This document shows, piece after piece, positions 35,511-45,391 of a stretch of DNA of 64,000 nt. Position 1 is the first letter of the stretch. Every line of letters starts with the position of its first letter. Below the pieces are notes generated by a model. The model did no database searches, was not told where the DNA came from, and saw only the letters and a list, made by a program, of their open reading frames with translations. Source of the DNA: Jiangella sp. DSM 45060 (lineage in GTDB: Bacteria; Actinomycetota; Actinomycetes; Jiangellales; Jiangellaceae); the NCBI RefSeq assembly GCF_900105175.1, contig NZ_LT629771.1, positions 744,001 through 808,000 on the forward strand, read 5' to 3'. Made by a program: the position numbers and the translations under genes.

Positions 35511-36130
35511 TCGCTGCGTTTGGCCGCGGTTCGCCGGGTGGTAGGTATAGCCCGCCCGGCCCGGGTGGGGCCCACCCTACGGGCGGGCACCGACAACGTC
35601 GCGGCGCGGAGATCACGCGCGGCGCGGCGAACGGAGCGGCCCGGGCGGTCAGGGCGTGGCGACCACCGCGGCGAGTTGGTCGTTCAGGGACGGTGCGGCG
35701 AGCGAGGGTGCGCGGTTGTCGGGTGGCGCGGCGCGTGGGTGCGGTGTCCTGCCGGTCGCTGTCGCTGCGTTTGCGCGCGTTCGCCGGGTGGTAGGTATGG
35801 CCCGCCCGGCCCGGGTGGGGCCCACCCTACGGGCGGGCACCGACAACGTCGCGGCGCGGCGAACGGGGGCACGCGGGTGGCGCGGCGAACGGGGGCGCGC
35901 GGATGGCGCGGCGGACGGGGTGGTGCGGCGGACAGACCGATCGTGCTGGTCGAGGGTCCACCCCGGCGTGGTCGGACGGGCGCTCGCGGCCGACGTCCAG
36001 CAGGGGCGCCGACATCGGCCGGCCGTCGTCGCTGCGTTTGCGCGCGTTCGCCGGGTGGTAGGTATGGCCCGCCCGGCCCGGGTGGGGCCCACCCTATGGG
36101 CGGGCGCCGACAACGTCGCGGCGCGGCGAA
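35511..36130 (+). repeat. Three long imperfect repeats carrying REP-like hairpins in an 800-bp gene-free stretch
   Basis: No supported gene lies between 35427 and 36233. A module of about 100 bases, starting TCGCTGCGTTTG and continuing through CGCCGGGTGGTAGGTAT, recurs at 35511, 35762 and 36029. Each has the core GCCCGCCCG / CGGGCGGGC (35550-35588, 35800-35838, 36067-36105; in the last, one C is T) with an inner palindrome GGGTGGGGCCCACCC, followed by CACCGACAACGTCGCGGCG. Long open frames on both strands here reflect the composition and the repetition. Confidence 0.88.
35649..35705 (-). pseudogene. Duplicated 3' fragment of the adjacent P-loop kinase gene
   Basis: On the minus strand this encodes [15 protein letters not shown] and a stop, against [16 protein letters not shown] and a stop at the end of the kinase gene (36234). 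DNA similarity continues past the stop for about 40 bases in both places (CGGTCAGG.CGTGGCGACCACC and the upstream GCGGCCCG). The fragment has no start or kinase motifs, so it is a duplicated gene tail carried along with the REP-like repeats. Confidence 0.7.
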
Positions 36131-36233
36131 CGGGATGGCCTGGGTCGGCGGTGGCGCAGCCGTCGGGCGGCGCGGTGATCGCGAAGATCACGCGCGGCGC
36201 GGGCGAACGGAGTGGAACGCAGCGGCCCGGCGG

Positions 36234-36800
36234 TCAGGACGTGGCGACCACCGCGGCGAGTTGCTCGTCCAGGGGCGGCGCGCCGCGGCGGTTGTCGATC
36301 TCGAGATGCGGCGCAGGTGGGGGCACGTCGGGGAGGGTGGCGGCGGTGAAGGCGGCGAAGTCGGCGAGTTTCTGGCCGTCGCGGTCGTGGCCGCGGCCGA
36401 TGATCCGCTCCCGCAGGGTGGAACCGTCCGACCGGACCCACAGCAGCCGCACCGGGTCGCCGCCGAGCTGGTCGACGTAGGCGGACCAGCCGGACAAAGA
36501 CCGGATCTGCCCGGTGAACGGCGCGACGAGGATGGCGGGGCAGCCGGCCGAGCGGACCTCACGCGCGGTGTCGGCCAGCCCCGCGTACTCGTGCACCTTG
36601 ATGTGCTCGTCGTACCAGGGCCCCTCCCGCTCGCCGAACGGCCGCCCGTTCGCCGCCAGCGTCGCCACCACGAACGGCGCGTAGACGGTGTCCTTGTCCA
36701 GCAGCGCGGGGACGGGGTCGAGCAGGGCGGCGAGCTTCCGGGCGACGGTGGTCTTGCCGGCGCCGGGCGCACCGGCGATCATCCAGACGGCGGGGGTCAC
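36234..36800 (-). CDS. P-loop NTPase / small-molecule kinase-like protein
   Basis: 188 residues from GTG 36800. Walker A is GAPGAGKT (residues 10-17) directly at the N-terminus, as in gluconate-kinase-like and AAA_33 proteins. Further conserved-looking features are DKDTVYAPF (substrate-side Asp), a lid-like Arg-rich helix ([15 protein letters not shown]) and [15 protein letters not shown]. It probably phosphorylates a small metabolite or antibiotic-like compound; the substrate is not recognisable. The last 18 codons are duplicated at 35649-35705. It is codirectional with the NAD(P)-binding gene upstream. Confidence 0.83.
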   Translation of the reverse strand: MTPAVWMIAGAPGAGKTTVARKLAALLDPVPALLDKDTVYAPFVVATLAANGRPFGEREGPWYDEHIKVHEYAGLADTAREVRSAGCPAILVAPFTGQIRSLSGWSAYVDQLGGDPVRLLWVRSDGSTLRERIIGRGHDRDGQKLADFAAFTAATLPDVPPPAPHLEIDNRRGAPPLDEQLAAVVATS

Positions 36801-36811
36801 GTCTGCCGACC

Positions 36812-37441
36812 CTATCCAGCCGCCACCCCCATCAGCAGCCGGTGGTGCCGCGGCCGCGCGATCTCGTCCGCGACGGCGACGGCGAGGTCCGCGTACGTGA
36901 TGAGCGCCGACGCGGCACCCGGCACGAAGCGGTACCCGCCGGACTGGGCGCCGCCGTGGTCGAAGTCGCCGGCCGGGGCGATGACCAGCCAGTCCACCGG
37001 CGTCGACGCACGACGGAACACGGACAGTCCGGCGCCGTGGCCGAGCATGAAGTCGCGGTGCTCCGACGGGTACCCGGGAGTGTCGATCAGCGGCACCCCC
37101 GTCACGTCCGGCAGCTGCGACGCCAGCCCGACGGCGACCAGCCGCGGCACCCGCGCCGCCGCCAGCCCCGTGAGCAGCGCCGACGCCGCGGCGGGGAAGA
37201 ACTCGGCGGCCGGGACGGTGAGCGTGGCGGCCGCGTGGACGGCGGCGTCGTGCCCCTCCGACAGCGACGCGACCTCGTCCGCGGAGGTCACGTCTCCCGC
37301 CACCACCGCGGCGCGGCCCAACCCAGAATGTCGCCCGGGGTCGCGCACGACCGCCGTCACCTCCCAGTCCCGCCGAGCCGCCTCGGCCAGCACCGCCCGC
37401 CCGGCCCGTCCGCCGGCTCCGAACACCACGATTCTCGTCAT
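36812..37441 (-). CDS. NAD(P)-binding Rossmann-fold protein (NmrA/BVR-like SDR)
   Basis: 209 residues from ATG 37441. The dinucleotide-binding motif is [11 protein letters not shown] at the N-terminus (FGAGGRAG), followed by VVRDP for NADP preference and the DVTSADEV strand-helix. It lacks the YxxxK catalytic pair of classical short-chain dehydrogenases, as do NAD(P)H-binding atypical SDRs such as biliverdin-reductase-B-like or quinone-reductase-like proteins. It is divergent from an HxlR regulator gene with 65 bases between, the usual arrangement for a redox or electrophile-responsive regulator and its target. Confidence 0.9.
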   Translation of the reverse strand: MTRIVVFGAGGRAGRAVLAEAARRDWEVTAVVRDPGRHSGLGRAAVVAGDVTSADEVASLSEGHDAAVHAAATLTVPAAEFFPAAASALLTGLAAARVPRLVAVGLASQLPDVTGVPLIDTPGYPSEHRDFMLGHGAGLSVFRRASTPVDWLVIAPAGDFDHGGAQSGGYRFVPGAASALITYADLAVAVADEIARPRHHRLLMGVAAG

Positions 37442-37506
37442 GCCGCGGACGCTAGGCGACGCTCCGGTCAGCCCGAGGTGACCACGCAGGTCAGTACGGT
37501 GGAGGC

Positions 37507-37878
37507 ATGCCGACGCCGCTCGATCCCGACATGTTCGACCCGGTCTGCCCGTCGACGCTGATGCCGTTGCGGTTCTCGGACAAGTGGGCCGGCCTGGTCA
37601 TCCGCTGCCTCGAGCACGGCCCGCGCCGGTTCTCCGAACTGCGGGTGCCGCTGCGCTCCGTCAGCGCGCAATCGCTGACGACGTCGCTGCGGAACCTGCG
37701 CCGCGACGGCCTGGTCGAGCGCACCGAGCGACCCGGCGCGGAACGCCACGTCGAGTACGCGCTGACGCCGCTCGGCCGAAGCATGCTGCCCGTCATCGCG
37801 GCGCTGTGCGCGTGGGGCGAGGCGCACTGGGACGAGCTGCTGGACGCCCGCGAGGCGGCGACCGCGCGAACGGCGTGA
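37507..37878 (+). CDS. HxlR-family transcriptional regulator
   Basis: 123 residues from ATG 37507 with GGAGG two bases upstream. The family signature is complete: a Cys near the N-terminus (FDPVCPSTLMPLRF), then SDKWAGLVIRCLEHGPRRFSEL, the recognition helix SAQSLTTSLRNLRRDGLV and the wing VEYALTPLGRSML. Conserved N-terminal Cys residues in HxlR proteins often sense reactive electrophiles or oxidants. It probably controls the divergent NAD(P)-binding gene. Its stop abuts the stop of pncA. Confidence 0.92.
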   Translation: MPTPLDPDMFDPVCPSTLMPLRFSDKWAGLVIRCLEHGPRRFSELRVPLRSVSAQSLTTSLRNLRRDGLVERTERPGAERHVEYALTPLGRSMLPVIAALCAWGEAHWDELLDAREAATARTA

Positions 37879-38472
37879 TCAGCGCACGATCGGCGCGCCC
37901 TCCAGCCGGACGCCGGCCGACCGCAGCGCGTCCAGCGCCGCCGCCGTGGTGCCCGCCGCGACCCCGGCGGTGAGCCCGAGCAGCACCGTGGTGTCCAGGC
38001 CGGCGTGGGCGGCGTCGAGGGCGGTCGCTCGGACGCAGTGGTCGGTGGCGATGCCGACGACCTCGACGGTGCCGACCTCGTGCGCGCGCAGCCAGTCGGC
38101 CAGCCCGGCGCCGTCGTGCGTCTTCCCCTCGAAGCCGGAGTAGGCGGCCGCGTACTCGCCCTTGTCGAAGACGGCGTCGAACGGCTGTGGGTCGAGGTTG
38201 GGGTGGAACGCGACGCCGTCGGTGCCGGCGACGCAGTGCGGCGGCCAGCTGTCGACGAAGTCGGGGTTCTCGGAGAAGTGGCCGCCGGGGTCGATGTGGT
38301 GGTCGCGGGTGGCGACGACGTAGTCGTAGCGGCGGTCCCACGGGTCGGCGTCGGTCCAGCGCTTGAGTACCTCGGCGATGCCGAACGCGACGTCCGCGCC
38401 GCCGGCGACCGCGAGGCTGCCGCCCTCGCAGAAGTCGTTCTGGACGTCGACGACGATGAGTGCGCGCTTCAT
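37879..38472 (-). CDS. pncA: Nicotinamidase
   Basis: 197 residues. It deamidates nicotinamide to nicotinate for NAD salvage. Catalytic Asp9 lies in IVVDVQNDFCEGGSL, the metal site in TRDHHIDPGGHFSENPD, the conserved Lys in DKGEYAAAYSGF and the nucleophile Cys in GIATDHCVRATALDA. The ATG overlaps the TGA of pncB by one base (TGATG), so the two salvage enzymes are translationally coupled and act consecutively. Confidence 0.95.
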   Translation of the reverse strand: MKRALIVVDVQNDFCEGGSLAVAGGADVAFGIAEVLKRWTDADPWDRRYDYVVATRDHHIDPGGHFSENPDFVDSWPPHCVAGTDGVAFHPNLDPQPFDAVFDKGEYAAAYSGFEGKTHDGAGLADWLRAHEVGTVEVVGIATDHCVRATALDAAHAGLDTTVLLGLTAGVAAGTTAAALDALRSAGVRLEGAPIVR

Positions 38473-39767
38473 CAGCGATCCTCCCAGCGGGTCGGGATGG
38501 CGGGCTCACCGCGCGACAGCTGCAACGCGGTGCGGGGCAGTTCGGCGCGGGCCCGCTCGTGCCGTTCGCGGGCGGCGGCCAGCGGTTCGCGGCCGACGGT
38601 CTCGCCGTCGCGCACCAGCGGGACCAGCAGGCGTCGGTCGTCGCCGTCGTCGGCGGGCTCGTGGCCGACGCCGATGACCTCGGCCTCGGCGACACCGCTG
38701 GCGTTGCGGCGGCGCAGCGCGTACTTGCGGCCACCGTGGCTGACCTTGCCGGCGCTCTTCTTCTCGACGGAGACCATGGCGCCGTCGTCGTCGGTCCTGG
38801 CCACGAGCTTGTAGACCATGCCGGCGGTGGGGGAGCCGGCGCCGGTGACCAGCTGGGTGCCGACGCCGTACGCGTCGACCGGCGCGGCCGCCAGCGCGGC
38901 GATGGCGTGCTCGTCGAGGTCGCTGGTGACGACGATGCGGGTGGCGCGCGCGCCCAGGGAGTCGAGCAGTGCGCGGACCTCCTTCGCCTGCGGCAGCAGG
39001 TCGCCGGAGTCGAGGCGGACGGCGCCCAGCTCGGGCCCGGCGATCTCGACGCCCAGCCGCACGGCCTCCTCGACGTCGTAGGTGTCGACCAGCAAGGTCG
39101 TGCCCTTGCCCAGGGAGTCGACCTGGGCGGTGAACGCGTCGCGCTCGGAGTCGTGCAGCAGCGTGAACGAGTGCGCGCTGGTGCCCGCCGTCGGGACGCC
39201 GTAGCTGCGGCCGGCCTCGAGGTTGCTGGTGGTGCTGAACCCGGCGATGTACGCGGCCCGCGCGGCGGCGACGGCGGCCCGCTCCTGGGTGCGCCGCGAG
39301 CCCATCTCGATGCACGGACGATCGCCGGCGGCGGTCGTCATGCGGGAGGCGGCCGTCGCGATGGCGGAGTCGAAGTTCAGCACCGACAACGCCAGCGTCT
39401 CGAGCACGACCGCCTCGGCGAACGACGCCTCGACGATCAGCAGCGGCGAGTTCGGGAAGTACGCCTCGCCCTCGCCGTAGCCCCAGACGTCGCCGGTGAA
39501 CCGGTACCCGGCCAGCCACTCCAGCGTCGGATCGTCGACGATGCCGCCGCGCCGCAGGAAGTCGAGCGCGTCGTCGTCGAACCGGAACGTCTCGAGTGCG
39601 TCGAGGAACCGTCCGGTGCCGCCCACGACCCCGTATCGGCGTCCACCGGGTAAGCGTCTGGCGAACACCTCGAACACCGAGCGCCGCGTGGCCGTGCCCC
39701 GGGCCAGCGCCGCCTGGAGCATGGTGAGCTCATACTGGTCGGTGAGCAGGGCCGTCGTAGCCGACAC
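38472..39767 (-). CDS. pncB: Nicotinate phosphoribosyltransferase
   Basis: 431 residues from GTG 39767 ([20 protein letters not shown]). It joins nicotinate and PRPP to nicotinate mononucleotide. Family landmarks: TDQYELTML at the N-terminus, the phosphate-binding [19 protein letters not shown], the catalytic-loop region [12 protein letters not shown], and [20 protein letters not shown]. It lies divergent from clpS, as in the corresponding mycobacterial region where a pncB homologue precedes clpS. Forms an operon with pncA. Confidence 0.95.
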   Translation of the reverse strand: MSATTALLTDQYELTMLQAALARGTATRRSVFEVFARRLPGGRRYGVVGGTGRFLDALETFRFDDDALDFLRRGGIVDDPTLEWLAGYRFTGDVWGYGEGEAYFPNSPLLIVEASFAEAVVLETLALSVLNFDSAIATAASRMTTAAGDRPCIEMGSRRTQERAAVAAARAAYIAGFSTTSNLEAGRSYGVPTAGTSAHSFTLLHDSERDAFTAQVDSLGKGTTLLVDTYDVEEAVRLGVEIAGPELGAVRLDSGDLLPQAKEVRALLDSLGARATRIVVTSDLDEHAIAALAAAPVDAYGVGTQLVTGAGSPTAGMVYKLVARTDDDGAMVSVEKKSAGKVSHGGRKYALRRRNASGVAEAEVIGVGHEPADDGDDRRLLVPLVRDGETVGREPLAAARERHERARAELPRTALQLSRGEPAIPTRWEDR

Positions 39768-39935
39768 ATGCACCAGAGTATGCGGCTGCGCCACGAATGG
39801 CCCGGATCCCGCGCAGACTGGCGAAGCCGTGGCGCGGGGTGGATGATGAGATGTCGTGGACCGGCGGGAACAACGCGGGTCCTGAGCACGGTTGCGCGGG
39901 GTGATGGCCGGAAGATGACACCATTGGGGGCCGTG

Positions 39936-40232
39936 ATGACCGCACCCGTCGAGATCGAGCGCCCCGAGGCCGCTGAGGTCCCGGTGGCGGACGTCCCGTG
40001 GGTCACGATCGTCTGGAACGACCCGGTCAACCTCATGTCGTACGTCACCTACGTCTTTCAGGCATACTTCGCCTATCCGAAGACGAAGGCCGAGAAGCTG
40101 ATGCTCGACGTCCACGAGAAGGGGAAGGCCGTCGTGTCCTCCGGCACGCGTGAAGAGATGGAGCGCGACGTCGAGGCCATGCACTCCTACGGCCTGTGGG
40201 CCACGCTGCAGAAGGCGGGGGACCGAGTCTGA
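39936..40232 (+). CDS. clpS: ATP-dependent Clp protease adaptor ClpS
   Basis: 98 residues from ATG 39936 with GGGGG five bases upstream; ATG 39915 would add seven residues. ClpS delivers N-degron substrates to ClpC/ClpAP. The family core is clear: [20 protein letters not shown], then the substrate-pocket and Clp-binding helices ([40 protein letters not shown]). The flexible N-terminus is acidic and Pro-rich as usual. The following DUF2017 gene overlaps its end. Confidence 0.95.
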   Translation: MTAPVEIERPEAAEVPVADVPWVTIVWNDPVNLMSYVTYVFQAYFAYPKTKAEKLMLDVHEKGKAVVSSGTREEMERDVEAMHSYGLWATLQKAGDRV

Positions 40233-40822
40233 GCACCGCGTTCCGTCGGGCCCGCGGGGGCGTCGTCGCCGCGTCGTTCCACGTCGTCGAGGTCGAGCTG
40301 CTGCGCTCTCTGGTGGGCCAGCTGCTCGAGCTCGTGCGCGAGGAGCCGGCCGACCTCTCCGGCGGCGACGGCTGGGCCGCCGAGCTCGGCCTCGCCGACG
40401 ACGCGACCTCACGGCCGACCGACCCGGTGCTGCTGCGCCTGTTCCCCGACGGCTACCGCGAGGACGCCGAGGCCGCGTCCGACTTCCGCCGCTTCACCGA
40501 GCGCGGCCTGCGCGACCGCAAGGCCGCCACCGCGGCGACGGTGCTCGCCTCCCTGGCCACGGCCGACGCCGCCGGGATGCCGGCGAAGAGCCGCGAGAAG
40601 CTGCGCATCGAACTGGACGCCGACGAGTCCGAGGCCTGGCTGCGCACCCTGACCGACCTCCGCCTGGCCCTCGGGACCCGCCTCGGCGTGACGGACGCCG
40701 ACGAGGACGACTGGCTCGCGCTGGACGAGAACGACCCCCGGCGGCATGTGCACGACGTGTACGACTGGCTCGGCTGGGTCCAGGAGACGCTGGTCCGCAC
40801 GCTCTCGTCCGCCTTCGACTGA
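40196..40822 (+). CDS. DUF2017 family protein
   Basis: 208 residues from the first canonical start, GTG 40196, which overlaps clpS by 37 bases. Family members usually begin near the segment [18 protein letters not shown]; here that would place the start at CTG 40229, which overlaps the clpS stop as CTGA and has GGGGGA upstream. The rest is mostly alpha-helical ([15 protein letters not shown], then [18 protein letters not shown], then [15 protein letters not shown]) without catalytic motifs. It sits between clpS and mec in many actinobacteria, including mycobacteria; its function is unknown. Confidence 0.9.
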   Translation: MGHAAEGGGPSLSTAFRRARGGVVAASFHVVEVELLRSLVGQLLELVREEPADLSGGDGWAAELGLADDATSRPTDPVLLRLFPDGYREDAEAASDFRRFTERGLRDRKAATAATVLASLATADAAGMPAKSREKLRIELDADESEAWLRTLTDLRLALGTRLGVTDADEDDWLALDENDPRRHVHDVYDWLGWVQETLVRTLSSAFD

Positions 40823-40874
40823 CCCGCCGGCAACGCGCGCCCACGCGGACCCTCTCGGCGCGCTCCAGCGTCGT

Positions 40875-40942
40875 CTTGGCACGCCGGAGGTCACCTTTCG
40901 CGCCGGAAATGTGGCATTTGTGGAACGCGTCAGCGTGCCAAG
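40875..40942. repeat. Widely spaced inverted repeat
   Basis: CTTGGCACGC (40875-40884) and GCGTGCCAAG (40933-40942) are perfect 10-base inverted arms 48 bases apart, 52 bases after the DUF2017 stop. The interior has AT-rich interruptions (GGAAATGTGGCATTTGTGG) unusual for this region. Could be a terminator for the clpS-DUF2017 transcript or the end of a degenerate element. Confidence 0.6.
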
Positions 40943-40965
40943 GCAAGGAGCGAAGGGGCGGCGTC

Positions 40966-41047
40966 GGGGCGACCGGCGGCGGGGCGACTGGTGACGGGGC
41001 GATTGGTGGCGGGGCGACTGGCGGCGGGCGCCGGGGCGACTGGTGGC
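40966..41047. repeat. 15-bp tandem repeat
   Basis: Five copies of GGGGCGACTGGTGGC or one- to two-base variants at 40966, 40981, 40996, 41011 and 41033, the last after a 7-base insert. Part of a 562-base stretch (40823-41384) with no supported gene. Confidence 0.85.
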
Positions 41048-41252
41048 GGGCGGCACCGACCACCACGGCGAACTGTGCACCGGCGGGCTGTGCCCGCACT
41101 TCCCCCGTCCCCCTGATAGGTGCCCGTTCTTAGGCCGGGCGCGTGCGGGTCAAGCGGTCATCGCCGCGCGAAGCGCCGAACAGTCCGCTTGAGGCGCGCG
41201 TGGCCGGCTAAGAGAATGGGCGCCAGGGGGACGGCCCACGTGGCAGACCGGC

Positions 41253-41316
41253 GCACGAGAGGCCGGCCCACGAGAACCCCGGCGCACGAGAACCCCGGCG
41301 CACGAGAACCCCGGCC
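41253..41316. repeat. 16-bp tandem repeat upstream of mec
   Basis: Three units of CACGAGAACCCCGGCG start at 41269, 41285 and 41301, with a degenerate unit before them at 41253. It ends 68 bases before the mec start, so it may lie within or just upstream of the promoter. The unit number may vary between strains. Confidence 0.85.
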
Positions 41317-41384
41317 AACCAGAACGGCATCCGCAAGGTGGACGGGTCCGGCAGGGCGCTGACCAGGCTCAGTATCCTTCAACC

Positions 41385-41798
41385 GTGCTGAGCATCCGCC
41401 GTGACATCGTCGACGCCATCGTGGAGCATGCCCGCAAGGACCACCCGGACGAAGCCTGCGGCGTGGTCGCGGGGCCGGTGGGCAGCGACCGCCCGGAGCG
41501 GTTCGTCCCGATGCTCAACGCGGCAAGGTCGCCCACGTTCTACGAGTTCGACTCGATGGACCTGCTGCGCCTCTACCGCGAGATGGACGACAACGACGAG
41601 GAGCCGGTCGTCATCTACCACTCGCACACCGCTACCGAGGCGTACCCATCGCGCACCGACGTCTCGCTGGCGAACGAGCCGGGCGCCCACTACGTCCTCG
41701 TGTCGACCCGCGACGACGACACGCACGACTTCCGTTCGTTCCGGATCGTGGACGGCGAGGTGACCGAGGAGGAAGTCCAGGTCATCGATGGGGAATGA
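41385..41798 (+). CDS. mec: JAMM/Mov34 metallopeptidase Mec ([CysO]-cysteine hydrolase)
   Basis: 137 residues from GTG 41385. Zinc JAMM motif: Glu23 (DEACGVVAG), His79 and His81 with Asp92 (HSHTATEAYPSRTD, the HxHx10D pattern). In mycobacteria Mec+ releases cysteine from the sulfur-carrier protein CysO. Here it is followed by cysO and cysM in the same order. Because the CysO copy here has residues after its Gly-Gly, this JAMM enzyme might also trim that tail, as described for ThiS-like carriers in some siderophore pathways. Confidence 0.93.
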   Translation: MLSIRRDIVDAIVEHARKDHPDEACGVVAGPVGSDRPERFVPMLNAARSPTFYEFDSMDLLRLYREMDDNDEEPVVIYHSHTATEAYPSRTDVSLANEPGAHYVLVSTRDDDTHDFRSFRIVDGEVTEEEVQVIDGE

Positions 41799-41828
41799 TG
41801 GGTCCCGAACCGCCGTTGCCCTCAATGA

Positions 41829-43091
<1,263 letters not shown>

Positions 43092-43105
43092 CGTACGGTG
43101 CACTG

Positions 43106-43681
43106 ATGCGCCAGCTGGTCTACTACATCGCTCAAACCATCGACGGCTTCATCGCCGGCCCGGACGACGAGGTCGACTTCTTCCCGGTGCCCGACGAGTA
43201 CTCGACCTGGATGTTCTCCCAGTTCGGCGACGCGCTGCCGAGCCACGCCCGGAAGTTCGGCCGCATCGACGACGTCCCGCTGTCGCGGTTCGACACCATC
43301 GTCATGGGCCGCCGCACCTACCAGCCCGCGCTCGACGTCGGCGTCACCAGCCCGTACGCCCACCTGCGGCAGTACGTCGTGTCGTCGACGATGACGGAGT
43401 CGCCGGACCCCGCCGTGACGATCATCGGCGGCGACCCCGTGGCCGCCGTCCAGGCGCTCAAGGCCGAGGACTCCCCGCTGGACGTCTACCTCGCCGGCGG
43501 CGCGGCGCTGGCCGGCGCGCTGCTGCCCGAGATCGACCGCATGGTGGTCAAGCAGTACCCGGTGGTCGCCGGGGCCGGGGTGCCGCTGTTCTCCGCGGAG
43601 TTCGCGCCGACGGCGTTCGAGCTGACCGACGTGCAGACGTTCGGCAGCGGCCACGTGGTGCTCGACTACAAGCGGGCGTGA
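43106..43681 (+). CDS. Dihydrofolate reductase-like (RibD C-terminal domain) protein
   Basis: 191 residues from ATG 43106 ([20 protein letters not shown]). The fold is that of the RibD_C/DHFR family: [29 protein letters not shown] and [20 protein letters not shown] with the glycine-rich NADPH-binding turn. It is not the canonical folate enzyme; stand-alone proteins of this type are annotated as pyrimidine- or DHFR-like reductases of unknown substrate. It stands where mycobacteria have a rhomboid-type gene between cysM and murI. A perfect hairpin follows directly. Confidence 0.88.
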   Translation: MRQLVYYIAQTIDGFIAGPDDEVDFFPVPDEYSTWMFSQFGDALPSHARKFGRIDDVPLSRFDTIVMGRRTYQPALDVGVTSPYAHLRQYVVSSTMTESPDPAVTIIGGDPVAAVQALKAEDSPLDVYLAGGAALAGALLPEIDRMVVKQYPVVAGAGVPLFSAEFAPTAFELTDVQTFGSGHVVLDYKRA

Positions 43682-43685
43682 CCTC

Positions 43686-43745
43686 GGGTGTGTCTCCCGG
43701 GTCCGTGGCCTACTGCGCTACGGCCGAGACCCGGGAGACACACCC
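43686..43745. terminator. Perfect 18-bp stem hairpin
   Basis: Arms 43686-43703 and 43728-43745 are perfectly complementary (GGGTGTGTCTCCCGGGTC on the left), with a 24-base loop that can itself form a short GGCC stem. It begins 4 bases after the DHFR-like stop and ends 63 bases before murI, so it most likely terminates the mec-cysO-cysM transcript. No T-run. Confidence 0.75.
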
Positions 43746-43808
43746 TTGGCGTGGCGTTCGCCACGTCCAGGCCTCGGGACCGCCGCGGCGGCGTACGCTC
43801 TTGCACCG

Positions 43809-44642
43809 ATGAACGACGCACCGATCGGGATCTTCGACAGCGGAGTGGGCGGTCTGACGGTCGCCCGCTCCGTGCTCGACCAGCTCCCGCACGAGCCCGT
43901 CCTGTACGTCGGCGACACCGCGCGCGGCCCGTACGGGCCACGGCCCATCGCGCAGGTGCGTGAGTTCGCCCTCGACGTCATGGACACCCTCGTCGCCGAG
44001 GGCGTGAAGATGCTGGTCATCGCGTGCAACTCGGCCAGCAGCGCGGTGCTGCGCGACGCCCGCGAACGCTACGACATCCCCGTCGTCGAGGTCATCCAGC
44101 CGGCTGTGCGCCGCGCGGTCGCCGCCACGCGCAGCAACGCCGTCGGCGTCATCGCCACCCGCGCCACCGTCACGTCGCGCGCCTACGAGGACTCCTTCGC
44201 CGCCGCGCCGCACCTCACCATCACCACGCAGGCCTGCCCGCGGTTCGTCGAGTTCGTCGAGGCCGGCATCACCCACGGGCCGGAGCTGGAGTCCGTCGCC
44301 CGCGAGTACCTGCAGCCGGTCAAGGACGCCGGCGTCGACACGCTGGTGCTGGGCTGCACCCACTACCCGCTGCTCACGGGCGTCGTCTCGTACGTCATGG
44401 GCGAGGCGGTCACGCTGGTCAGCAGCGCCGAGGAGACCGCGAAGGACGTCTACCGCACGCTGGTCGACCACCGGCTGATGCGCGACGACGCGCTGCCGCC
44501 GCCGCGGCACCAGTTCCGCTCCACCGGCGACGCGCGGCCGTTCCGCGAACTGGGGCGGCGCTTCCTCGGCCCGGAGATCGCGTCGGTCGAGGAGACGTCC
44601 GAGCTGCCGGTCGTCGGCCGCGACGTGGCGGTCGGCTCTTGA
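43809..44642 (+). CDS. murI: Glutamate racemase
   Basis: 277 residues from ATG 43809. It supplies D-glutamate for peptidoglycan. Catalytic pair: Cys in [13 protein letters not shown] and Cys in [14 protein letters not shown]; the N-terminal signature [15 protein letters not shown] includes the catalytic Asp-Ser loop, and [12 protein letters not shown] follows. No ribosome-binding site is evident; TACGCT at 43794-43799, nine bases before the ATG, fits a TANNNT -10 box, so the message may be leaderless. The stop overlaps the TTG of the next gene. Confidence 0.95.
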   Translation: MNDAPIGIFDSGVGGLTVARSVLDQLPHEPVLYVGDTARGPYGPRPIAQVREFALDVMDTLVAEGVKMLVIACNSASSAVLRDARERYDIPVVEVIQPAVRRAVAATRSNAVGVIATRATVTSRAYEDSFAAAPHLTITTQACPRFVEFVEAGITHGPELESVAREYLQPVKDAGVDTLVLGCTHYPLLTGVVSYVMGEAVTLVSSAEETAKDVYRTLVDHRLMRDDALPPPRHQFRSTGDARPFRELGRRFLGPEIASVEETSELPVVGRDVAVGS

Positions 44643-45391
44643 GGCTCACGGTGCTGGGCTGCTCCGGGTCGATGCCCGGGCCCGGCTCGCCCGCGTCCGG
44701 CTACCTGATCGAGGCGGACGGCGTCCGGCTGGTGCTGGACCTCGGCAACGGCGCGCTCAGCCCACTGCAGGACGTCGTCGGCGTGGCCGGGCTGGCCGAG
44801 CTGGACGCGATCGTCCTCAGCCACCTGCACCCGGACCACTGCATGGACCTGTGCGGGCTGTACGTGGCGCTGCGCTACGGGGTGCCGTCGCGGCGGCGGA
44901 TCCCGGTGTACGGACCGGGCGGGACGGCCGACCGCATGGCCGCGGCGTACGGCAAGGAGCCCGACCCTGGGCTGTCCGGCGAGTTCGACTTCCACGAGCA
45001 CCCGGTGGACGGGTTCCGCGTCGGCCCGCTGACGGTGCGGGTCGCGCCGGTCGTGCACCCCGTCGCCGCGTACGCCGTCCGCGTCGAGCACGACGGCCGG
45101 TCGCTGGTGTACTCCGGCGACACCGCGGCGACGCCGGCGCTGGTCGAGCTGGCCCGCGACACCGACCTGTTCCTCTGCGAGGCCGCCTACGCCGACGGCG
45201 ACGACAACCCGCCGGGCATCCACCTGACCGGGCGCGAGGCCGGGGAGCACGCGGCCGCCGCCGGAGCCCGTCGACTGGTCGTCACGCACGTGCCACCATG
45301 GGGCGATCCGCAGCGTGCGGCCGAGCACGCGAGCGCGGTGTACGACGGCCCGGTGGAGCTCGCCGTGCCTGGGGGCCACTGGGAGGTCTGA
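44639..45391 (+). CDS. Metallo-beta-lactamase-fold phosphodiesterase-like protein
   Basis: 250 residues from TTG 44639, which overlaps the murI TGA as TTGA and fits the family start ([20 protein letters not shown]). Metal motif [20 protein letters not shown]; later ligands in [21 protein letters not shown] and VTHVPPWG. It corresponds by position and motifs to mycobacterial Rv1339, reported as an atypical class II cAMP phosphodiesterase; RNase Z-like nucleases share the fold. The next gene starts within its stop. Confidence 0.9.
   Translation: MRLTVLGCSGSMPGPGSPASGYLIEADGVRLVLDLGNGALSPLQDVVGVAGLAELDAIVLSHLHPDHCMDLCGLYVALRYGVPSRRRIPVYGPGGTADRMAAAYGKEPDPGLSGEFDFHEHPVDGFRVGPLTVRVAPVVHPVAAYAVRVEHDGRSLVYSGDTAATPALVELARDTDLFLCEAAYADGDDNPPGIHLTGREAGEHAAAAGARRLVVTHVPPWGDPQRAAEHASAVYDGPVELAVPGGHWEV

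Noticed and set aside
35511..36130. CRISPR array or coding repeats
   Set aside because: Only three long units of unequal spacing; open frames exist on both strands but have no start signals or domains.
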